Shown one piece after another: positions 6,183-11,345 of a stretch of 11,345 bases of DNA; positions within the stretch are counted from its first letter, which is position 1; every line of letters starts with the position of its first letter. Location: NCBI RefSeq assembly GCF_020687045.1, contig NZ_JAJEPW010000076.1:1-11345 (forward strand). Direction: 5' to 3'. The notes below the pieces were generated by a model, which was not told the origin of the DNA, ran no database searches, and saw only the letters and a list, made by a program, of their open reading frames with translations. The position numbers and the translations under genes were made by a program. Source of the DNA: Vescimonas cirricatena. GTDB taxonomy: Bacteria > Bacillota > Clostridia > Oscillospirales > Oscillospiraceae.

Positions 6183-7592
6183 TCAGATGCTGTGCTCCTC
6201 TAAAGCCGTGGGCACCGACAGGGTGACGGCGTACCAGGCGATGCCCAGCACAGCGTTCATCCAGGGGTTGAACCAGGTGACGATCCAGAAGGTGCACAGG
6301 CCGCAGACCACGGCCGCCCCCTCCGGGCACTCCCGCAGCAGCTCCCGCCGCCGCAGGCACCAGACCACCACATAGCCAAAGGGCAGCATGTACAGCAGCA
6401 GACCCACGACACCCGTCCGGGCCAGCATGTCCAGATAGAAATACTCGTCCACGCCCTTGTCGCGGTTGGCCGCCGACGCGCCCAGGCCGCAGCCGATGAT
6501 GGGACTGCGCTGAATGTAGACATTCAGGCTGTCCTTGGTCTCCTGCCGCAGCTGGTCGGACTTCTCGGTGACCTCGATATAGGAGCGCTGGCTGTCCATC
6601 TCGCCGTCGTCGGGGGAATCGCCGGGGTCCTCGCCCCGAAGCTGGGACCGCAGCTGGGAGGCCCAGGAGGTGGGAACCTCCCTGCCGATGGTGCGGGACA
6701 CGGCAAAGCTCAGATAGCTGCCCTCCAGGGCAAACTCCTGCACCGTGACCAGCACGCCGAAGCACACCACGGCAGCCAGCAGAAACGCCAGCGTCCGCTT
6801 GCGGCCCTCCGGGCACAGCACCAGCACCGCGATGATGCTGACCAGGGCCGTCAGCCCCAAAGCTCCGTACAGGGAGCGGGTATAGCTCAACAGCAGGGCG
6901 TTGAACAGCAGGGCCACCGCCAGCACATAGCGCCAGCGGAGCTTGGGGGCCCGGGCCTGACGGAACAGGGCCACCACACAGCCCACGATCATATAGGGGC
7001 TGCTTTTGAAGAACACACGGACCAGCCGCGCCGACACCACGTCCACGATGCCTACGGTGCGCTCGTTCAGCCACCGGCACAGAGGGGCAGGGTCGTCCAT
7101 CAGCACCACGGCGGCGTTCACCGCCAGGATCAGGGCCGCCTGGATCACCGCGCCGGCCAGGACCCAGCTTAAAAGCACCCGCAGGCGCTGCCGCGACCGG
7201 ACCGTGGCCACCAGCACAGGCACCAGGAACAGCCACATGAAGCCCTTGATGTCCGTCAGCAGCACGTCCATGCGGTTTTCCGCCCGGACGCCCCGCCAGG
7301 CGCAGAAAGCCAGCCAGGCCACGAAGGCCAGGGTCAGCCAGACGGCGGGCTTTTTCAGGTATGCACCCAGATGCCGGAAAAGCTCCGGCAGGGCCAGCAC
7401 AGCGGCCAGGCCCCCCAGCAGAATGCGGATGCTGACAGGTCCAGCCTCCCAATAGCGGCCGCCGCCGGTGATGCTGCACTCCAGCAGGAACAGGCACAAG
7501 ATTCCGAAGGAGAGCTGGCTGCACCGCTGGGTAAAGGTACCCCGCCGGAACTCCTCCGTTATGTTACGGATTCGATTTTGCAAAAGATTCAC
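6183..7592 (-). CDS. Wzy-like polysaccharide polymerase (O-antigen ligase/polymerase family)
   Basis: Integral membrane protein of about 469 aa that would join repeat units on the outer face of the membrane. It has ten or more hydrophobic segments. The large extracytoplasmic loop before the last helices (about residues 285-385 here) is polar and contains an acidic run GEDPGDSPDDGEMD. It ends in the family-typical SPIIGCGLGASAAN followed by DEYFYLDMLARTGVVGLLLY. The same domain is found in O-antigen ligases (WaaL), but a Gram-positive-type cluster with Wzx favours a polymerase. The start is uncertain. GTG 7592 overlaps the GT2 stop by 4 bp (GTGA) and needs coupling because no Shine-Dalgarno is visible. 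GTG 7595, TTG 7598 and GTG 7637 (484 aa, 49-bp overlap) are alternatives. Confidence 0.87.
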   Translation of the reverse strand: MNLLQNRIRNITEEFRRGTFTQRCSQLSFGILCLFLLECSITGGGRYWEAGPVSIRILLGGLAAVLALPELFRHLGAYLKKPAVWLTLAFVAWLAFCAWRGVRAENRMDVLLTDIKGFMWLFLVPVLVATVRSRQRLRVLLSWVLAGAVIQAALILAVNAAVVLMDDPAPLCRWLNERTVGIVDVVSARLVRVFFKSSPYMIVGCVVALFRQARAPKLRWRYVLAVALLFNALLLSYTRSLYGALGLTALVSIIAVLVLCPEGRKRTLAFLLAAVVCFGVLVTVQEFALEGSYLSFAVSRTIGREVPTSWASQLRSQLRGEDPGDSPDDGEMDSQRSYIEVTEKSDQLRQETKDSLNVYIQRSPIIGCGLGASAANRDKGVDEYFYLDMLARTGVVGLLLYMLPFGYVVVWCLRRRELLRECPEGAAVVCGLCTFWIVTWFNPWMNAVLGIAWYAVTLSVPTALEEHSI

Positions 7593-8521
7593 CACCAAAG
7601 AATTTGTCCGATACGGCGGTTCAGGCCGTACTTCCACAGGCCCCGCCGCCGGTAAAGGGCCAGCCGGGCCAGTTTTCCCTTTTCGGGGGCGGCGGCATAG
7701 TCCGCCAGCAGGGCCTGCTGATCCGGGGTCAGCTCCTGACGATAGCAGGAGCGGAAGGCCCCGGCCTGTCGGGCCGTATCCACCAGGGAACGGCGCACCG
7801 CGCCGCCCTTCAGCTTCTGCAGCACATAGCCCGCCGAGCGGGGATCCTTGGCCCCCACCACGTTGCCGCCGTGCTGGCGGTAGTCAATGGTGGCGCGGTC
7901 CAGGAACACGGCACGGCCCATGGCGGCGGCGATCAGCGCCAGCCACCAGTCGTGCATCAGCATATCCCCCTCCCCCACCGGGCGGCAGGCAAGCCGGGCC
8001 AGGGAGCGGTTGATCATCATGGTGCAGCCGGTGACCACATTCTGCACCAGCAGCTGCTCCAGCGCCAGACGATGGCCGTCCAGGCCGGAATAGTGCTGGA
8101 AGGAGGGGTCCATCTCATGCAGCTGGCCGTCCACCACCCGCAGGTCCGTGTGGACCAGCACCGGCAGGGCCGGGTCCGTCTCCGCCTGCTCCATGAGCCG
8201 GAGGGTCAGGCGCACCTTGTCCGGGTGCCACACGTCGTCCTGGTCGCTGAACATGATGCAGTCGGCCTGGCCCCCGAACTGCTCCAGCAGGTGCATGAAG
8301 TGCTTCTGGGCGCTGCCGAACCGGCGGCCGGAACGATAATGCGTTATTTTATCCGGATATTTATCGGCGTATTCCTGCAAAATGGGGGCGGTATCCTCCC
8401 CATCGTCCGACAGGATCAGCCTCCAACCCCCCACGTCCTGCGCCAGGATGGAGTCCACCATGGGCCGGATAAACCGGCCGCCCTTGTAGGCAGCCAGCAG
8501 GATCAATATCTGTTTTTCCAC
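7589..8521 (-). CDS. GT2 glycosyltransferase, RgpB-like rhamnosyltransferase
   Basis: Cytoplasmic GT-A-fold enzyme of 310 aa. It has ILLAAYKGGRFIRPMVDSILAQ (about 6-27), LSDDGE (38-43), then the SDQDDVWHPDKV motif (about 92-103) containing the metal-binding Asp residues. The later part, TGCTMMINRSLA, MHDWWLALIAAAMG and YRQHGGNVVGA, closely resembles my recollection of streptococcal RgpB, an alpha-1,3-L-rhamnosyltransferase. A dTDP-rhamnose pathway in the same operon supports rhamnose as donor. An upstream in-frame GTG at 8599 would add 26 residues overlapping the previous gene that do not look like a GT2 start. GTG 8521 has GAGGA 7 nt upstream and begins exactly where the GT2 fold begins. The donor assignment is inferred from similarity and context. 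Confidence 0.88.
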   Translation of the reverse strand: MEKQILILLAAYKGGRFIRPMVDSILAQDVGGWRLILSDDGEDTAPILQEYADKYPDKITHYRSGRRFGSAQKHFMHLLEQFGGQADCIMFSDQDDVWHPDKVRLTLRLMEQAETDPALPVLVHTDLRVVDGQLHEMDPSFQHYSGLDGHRLALEQLLVQNVVTGCTMMINRSLARLACRPVGEGDMLMHDWWLALIAAAMGRAVFLDRATIDYRQHGGNVVGAKDPRSAGYVLQKLKGGAVRRSLVDTARQAGAFRSCYRQELTPDQQALLADYAAAPEKGKLARLALYRRRGLWKYGLNRRIGQILWW

Positions 8522-8528
8522 GGTCGTA

Positions 8529-8533
8529 TCCTC
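8529..8533 (-). promoter_or_regulatory. Ribosome-binding site that fixes the GT2 start at GTG 8521
   Basis: GAGGA on the minus strand, 7 nt from GTG 8521 and overlapping the TGA stop (8532-8534) of the preceding glycosyltransferase. It supports a 10-bp gap between the genes rather than a 68-bp overlap. Confidence 0.65.
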
Positions 8534-9656
8534 ACACAATGCCCTGCAGCAGGGCGGCATATCGGGCCTGCACCACCGGCAGGTCAAAGTTCTCGTCAAA
8601 GACCCGGCGGACGTTCTTACGCATGCGCAGACAGTCCTCCACCGTCATGGCGGCCACCCGGGCCGCCGTGTCTTCCCCCACGTTGAGGCCCACCTGTTCC
8701 CGGTCCACCAGCTCGGCGGTGTCGGCGGGAATGTTGTTGAGAATGGGCAGGTCGTGGCGGAAATAGTCCACGGACTTCATGGTCAGGCCCACGCACACGT
8801 CGGGCTTCATCAGGTTGAAGCCGAAGTGGCAGCGGCTCATGACCTCGTGCTTCCGGCTCTCGTCAAACACCACGCCCAGCCAGTCCACCTCCGCCCCGGC
8901 GTCACGCAGGGCCTGGAGCAGCTGAGGGCACTTCTCGCCGTCGCCGATGACATGGACGGTGACGGGCTTCAGCCGGGCCAATTGGGCCGTCAGATCGGCG
9001 ATGGCGTCGACGTTCACCACGTTATTGATGGCCCCCAGGTAGCACAGGTCCAGTCCGTCGGAGCGCAGATGGGCCTCCGGCGTCTGGTTCGGGTCGCGGC
9101 GGGAGGCCAGGTAGATGGCGTTTTCCTCCGGCAGACCCAGCTTGCGGCAGAACAGCCTGCACTCGGGGATCACCCGGTCCGCGGCGGAGAGGTTCTTATC
9201 CCGCAGACCGGCCCACACGGAAAAGGGCAGGGCCAGCAGGCGCTTCATGGAGCCGGAGGGGAAGGTCTCCGGCCACATGTCGAAAATCTCGAAGATCAGC
9301 CTGGTTTCCGGGTGCCGGGCCTTGAAGCGGGCGGCATAATGGGCCAGGTAGTTGGGGGGCAGCTGGGCCACCACCACATCCGGAGGGTCCTGCTCCAGCT
9401 CCCGGAACACCAGGCGGGCAAAGTCCCGATGGGACAAAATCCGGGACAGGGACAGGTTTTTCTGATAGGGCCGCACGTGGATCTGGCGGCAGCCGGGGAC
9501 CGTGCAGCGGAACACCTTTTTGGAGGTGTGGTCAAAGTCGCTGGTGTAGTACACCGTCTCGTAGCCCAGGGACCTGAGATAGCCGTCGATGACGTAGAGG
9601 CGGTGGTTATAGTGGTCGGAGCAGCTGAGCAGCACGGCGCGCTTTGTGGTATGCAT
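8532..9656 (-). CDS. GT-B-fold glycosyltransferase (GT4-like)
   Basis: Predicted cytoplasmic or membrane-associated glycosyltransferase of 374 aa that probably adds a sugar to the lipid-linked intermediate. The N-terminal half starts AVLLSCSDHYNHRLYVIDGYLRSLGYE, the usual acceptor-side Rossmann domain. Its DVVVAQLPPNYLAHYAARFK and LIFEIFDMWPETFPSGS segments (around 93-136) resemble GT4 enzymes of capsule loci. The C-terminal half has LCYLGAINNVVNVDAIADLT (204-223) and TVHVIGDGEKCPQLLQAL (233-250). The donor-site region GLTMKSVDYFRHDLPILNN (290-308) lacks the usual pair of glutamates of the EX7E motif, so it is a divergent member. ATG 9656 overlaps the preceding stop by one base (TAATG), with GGAGG 10 nt upstream. 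The sugar transferred cannot be predicted. Confidence 0.8.
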   Translation of the reverse strand: MHTTKRAVLLSCSDHYNHRLYVIDGYLRSLGYETVYYTSDFDHTSKKVFRCTVPGCRQIHVRPYQKNLSLSRILSHRDFARLVFRELEQDPPDVVVAQLPPNYLAHYAARFKARHPETRLIFEIFDMWPETFPSGSMKRLLALPFSVWAGLRDKNLSAADRVIPECRLFCRKLGLPEENAIYLASRRDPNQTPEAHLRSDGLDLCYLGAINNVVNVDAIADLTAQLARLKPVTVHVIGDGEKCPQLLQALRDAGAEVDWLGVVFDESRKHEVMSRCHFGFNLMKPDVCVGLTMKSVDYFRHDLPILNNIPADTAELVDREQVGLNVGEDTAARVAAMTVEDCLRMRKNVRRVFDENFDLPVVQARYAALLQGIV

Positions 9657-11014
9657 TACGGTTTTTCCTCCGTTTTCTTGTCCTCGAAGGCCTCGGTGCT
9701 CTCCTCCGGCGTCAGCAATACCAGAGCCGTCCGCAGGATCAGCTTCAGGTCCAGCCAGACGCTGTACTGCTGGATATAGGCCAGGTCCATGATGAGCTTG
9801 TCCCGGGGCGAGGTGTTGTATTTGCCGTAAATCTGGGCAAGGCCGGTGAGCCCCGCCTTCGCCCGCAGGCGATAGCGGAACTCCGGCAGGTCGTCGGTAT
9901 ATTTTTCCACGTTTTCCAGCATCTCGGGCCGGGGGCCCACAATGCTCATGTCGCTTTTAAGGACGTTGATCAGCTGGGGCAGCTCGTCGATGCGGAATTT
10001 GCGGATGATGCGGCCCACCTTGGTGATGCGGTCGTCATCCTTCTTGGCGGAGACGTGGATGCTGCCGTCCTGGGCCCGCATGGAGCGGAATTTGTACACC
10101 TCGAACACCCGGCCGCCGTAGGTGGCGCGCTTCTGGCGGTAGAACACCGGGCCGCCGTCCTCCAGGCGGATGGCCAGGGCCGTTGCCAGCAGGATGGGGG
10201 AGGTCAGCACCAGGCCCACCACGGACACCAGGATATCCCCCAGACGCTTGACGATGCGCTCCTCGAACCGCAGTTCACGGACCGGGCAGTACATCATGGT
10301 CTTGTCGTCGAACATGACCCGCTCCCCGGCCATGGCCACCACGTCGGACATCTCCAGGCTGTAGTACAGGTCCTTGCGGGTCTGGTAGCAGTATTCCACC
10401 AGGTCGGTGCGCTCCCGGACGGAGAGCTCATACAGGAACACGGCGTCGGCGTGGTCCACGCAGGTCAGCAGGTCCGGCTGGTCCAGCCAGGCCACCTGCT
10501 GGATGTTGTACTGCTTTTTATAGCGGCCCACTTTTTTGATCAGGTCCTCGATGCACTCGCCCCGGCGGGCCACCATCAGGCAGCGCTGGGGCTTGTTGAC
10601 CTTGAAGTACAGGTCGTTGCCGCCGTAGGCCATGATGATCACCAGGGCCACCTGCAGCATATAGACCGCCAGCAGCAGCAGCGGGCACTCATACACAAAG
10701 CGTCCCCCGTGGATGACGGTGGTATTCATGATGCACAGCAGGAAGTGCGTCACCAGGTCCGTCAGCAGCAGCGTCAGGGCCATGGAGAACACGATGGGCT
10801 TGCTTTTACGCTTTCCGATGTCGAAGCCGCCGTAGACCTTGGTCATCAGGATGTAGACCACCACAAAGGCCACCGCCGTGACGCCCAGGGTGCGGCTGGG
10901 GCGCAGAAGGAAGAAATATTCCAGTCCGAACAGGCCGAAAAAGCAGGCGGCACACAGCAGAAAGGCCAGCAGCTTCATTAAAAAGGTAACAGACGATTTG
11001 AATCTTCTCAGCAT
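9656..11014 (-). CDS. Initiating sugar transferase (polyprenyl-phosphate glycosyl-1-phosphate transferase)
   Basis: Membrane enzyme of 452 aa that starts repeat-unit synthesis by moving a sugar-1-phosphate from a UDP-sugar to undecaprenyl phosphate. It has the WbaP/WcaJ layout: four N-terminal hydrophobic segments (about 13-33, 42-58, 74-95, 111-129), a cytoplasmic domain (about 145-240), a re-entrant hydrophobic segment (about 260-281) and a C-terminal bacterial sugar-transferase domain. That domain contains VYKFRSM (306-312), the catalytic DE pair in RIDELPQLINVL (D343, E344), SIVGPRPE (357-364) and GLAQIYGKY. A longer form starting at TTG 11047 would begin only about 8 bp after the -10 box and has no ribosome site. 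ATG 11014 has AAGGA 8 nt upstream. It is the first gene of the operon. UDP-Glc, UDP-Gal or an amino sugar are all possible substrates. Confidence 0.95.
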   Translation of the reverse strand: MLRRFKSSVTFLMKLLAFLLCAACFFGLFGLEYFFLLRPSRTLGVTAVAFVVVYILMTKVYGGFDIGKRKSKPIVFSMALTLLLTDLVTHFLLCIMNTTVIHGGRFVYECPLLLLAVYMLQVALVIIMAYGGNDLYFKVNKPQRCLMVARRGECIEDLIKKVGRYKKQYNIQQVAWLDQPDLLTCVDHADAVFLYELSVRERTDLVEYCYQTRKDLYYSLEMSDVVAMAGERVMFDDKTMMYCPVRELRFEERIVKRLGDILVSVVGLVLTSPILLATALAIRLEDGGPVFYRQKRATYGGRVFEVYKFRSMRAQDGSIHVSAKKDDDRITKVGRIIRKFRIDELPQLINVLKSDMSIVGPRPEMLENVEKYTDDLPEFRYRLRAKAGLTGLAQIYGKYNTSPRDKLIMDLAYIQQYSVWLDLKLILRTALVLLTPEESTEAFEDKKTEEKP

Positions 11015-11022
11015 AACAAAAA

Positions 11023-11027
11023 TCCTT
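11023..11027 (-). promoter_or_regulatory. Ribosome-binding site of the first operon gene
   Basis: AAGGA on the minus strand, 8 nt before ATG 11014. It supports the 452-aa form of the initiating transferase and leaves a 5' leader of roughly 35 nt from the predicted promoter. Confidence 0.65.
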
Positions 11028-11047
11028 TTCCGGTTATCCTTTGACAA

Positions 11048-11268
11048 GTCCGTTCATTATAGCAGGTTCAGCACAAAAAATCAACCTTTTCCGCGCTATT
11101 TGAGCGGTCTGGTAATTTGTATTCGCTCATGATGCAGTATGCCCGGTTTTGATAGAGCTCTGATAGGCACACTTTTCATAATTATCTATTATACAGATCC
11201 ATCTCTGGGAATGGTGAAAAAACTTTGAACAAATTATGAAATCCGAAAAAAAATTACATAAACGCGCG
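11048..11268 (-). other. A+T-rich intergenic control region upstream of the operon
   Basis: Between the upstream terminator and the first operon gene, base composition drops sharply to A+T-rich. Besides the promoter at its downstream end it holds a spare TATAAT at 11188-11193, runs of eight (11246-11253) and seven A, a twice-repeated CTATCA around an AGAGCTCT palindrome (11152-11165), and a possible 7-bp stem between 11166-11172 and 11137-11143 that includes one G-U pair. No convincing gene is seen: the only short reading frame (27 codons at 11096-11179) lacks a ribosome site. Such a region could bind a regulator, but no known operator is recognised. Confidence 0.5.
11056..11084 (-). promoter_or_regulatory. 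Sigma-A-type promoter of the polysaccharide operon
   Basis: On the minus strand TTGATT (11079-11084) is followed after exactly 17 bp by a perfect TATAAT (11056-11061). TG one base upstream makes an extended -10 (TGCTATAAT). Transcription should begin near 11049 and read the whole cluster. A second TATAAT lies at 11188-11193 but has no convincing -35 at proper spacing. This is the best promoter in the window, and no comparable one is seen between the genes. Confidence 0.8.
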
Positions 11269-11299
11269 AAAAAAAGCGGACATCCGAAGATGTCCGCTT
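11269..11299 (-). terminator. Intrinsic terminator of the upstream gene
   Basis: Read on the minus strand, AAGCGGACATC pairs perfectly with GATGTCCGCTT across a TTCG loop (11 bp), followed directly by more T residues (a run of seven with the stem's last two). The stable UUCG tetraloop plus U-run is a textbook Rho-independent terminator pointing into this window. It insulates the operon from upstream transcription. On the plus strand there is no T-run after the stem, so it acts one way. Confidence 0.9.
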
Positions 11300-11308
11300 G
11301 TGTTGGCG

Positions 11309-11345
11309 CTACCTATTTTTCCGGGCCGTCTCCAGCCAAGTATCG
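11309..11345 (-). CDS. Possible C-terminal end of an unidentified upstream gene
   Basis: Read from the window edge, one minus frame gives DTWLETARKNR and then TAG at 11309-11311, 9 bp before the terminator stem. A second frame also stops nearby (TAG at 11313-11315), so the frame is not certain. A gene must end close to here because of the terminator's orientation. Eleven residues are too few to name it. In Clostridia polysaccharide clusters this position often holds a regulator, but nothing here shows that. Confidence 0.35.
   Translation of the reverse strand, partial: DTWLETARKNR

Noticed and set aside
6121..7524. Minus-strand 467-codon frame overlapping the polymerase gene.
   Set aside because: It lies within the polymerase region in another frame. 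The translation is Pro/Gly/Ala/Arg-rich without membrane segments, while the chosen frame has a proper multi-helix polymerase.
7604..10981. Several long plus-strand frames (7604-8686, 8754-9779, 9644-10981).
   Set aside because: All are antisense to well-supported glycosyltransferase genes and show the same HQVG-rich composition.
11096..11179. Possible 27-codon leader peptide on the minus strand.
   Set aside because: It has no ribosome-binding site, no attenuator-like hairpin with T-run after it, and most of it lies upstream of the best promoter, so it would not be in the main transcript.
11188..11193. Second TATAAT as the main operon promoter.
   Set aside because: The hexamer is perfect but the upstream 15-19 bp window has no good -35 and no extended -10 TG, so it is kept only as a weak alternative.
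1..11345. CRISPR arrays, tRNA/rRNA genes, insertion sequences or phage genes.
   Set aside because: No regularly spaced repeats, no cloverleaf tRNA sequence, no transposase or integrase motifs and no terminal inverted repeats were seen on either strand.

Overview
The window is one continuous polysaccharide-assembly operon lying entirely on the minus strand and read from about 11060 down past position 1. Coding DNA is G+C-rich with G/C-ending codons. Ribosome sites are strong AGGAG/GGAGG types, GTG starts are common, and gene junctions are very tight or overlapping. Together with a LicD-type gene and Firmicutes-like sigma-A promoter and terminator signals, this points to a high-G+C gut Clostridia lineage such as the Oscillospiraceae. 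That assignment is inferred from style and gene families; there is no rRNA or marker gene to fix it.

Layout in order of transcription: the possible last codons of an upstream gene (11309-11345); a textbook intrinsic terminator with a UUCG loop (11269-11299); an A+T-rich control region with a near-consensus extended -10 promoter (11056-11084); a membrane initiating sugar-phosphate transferase; a GT-B glycosyltransferase; a GT2 rhamnosyltransferase-like enzyme; a Wzy-like polymerase; a Wzx-like flippase; a 96-bp structured gap; a LicD-family transferase; then rfbA, rfbC, rfbB, a membrane O-acyltransferase, and the first 49 codons of rfbD, which runs off the left edge.

How the genes work together (inferred): RfbA, RfbB, RfbC and RfbD make dTDP-L-rhamnose. 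The initiating transferase puts the first sugar phosphate on undecaprenyl phosphate. The two glycosyltransferases extend it, one probably adding rhamnose. LicD may add a phospho-substituent and the acyltransferase an O-acyl group. Wzx flips the lipid-linked unit and Wzy polymerises it outside the membrane. With only two extending transferases in view, the simplest prediction is a short repeat unit of about three sugars. No chain-length regulator, tyrosine kinase/phosphatase or LCP-type attachment enzyme is visible, so those steps must be encoded elsewhere.

I see a complete and fairly conventional Wzx/Wzy-type cluster rather than a new class of system. The parts most worth a second look are the folded Wzx-LicD gap, the upstream control region, the ribosome site held in a hairpin loop before rfbD, and the chemistry implied by LicD plus the acyltransferase.
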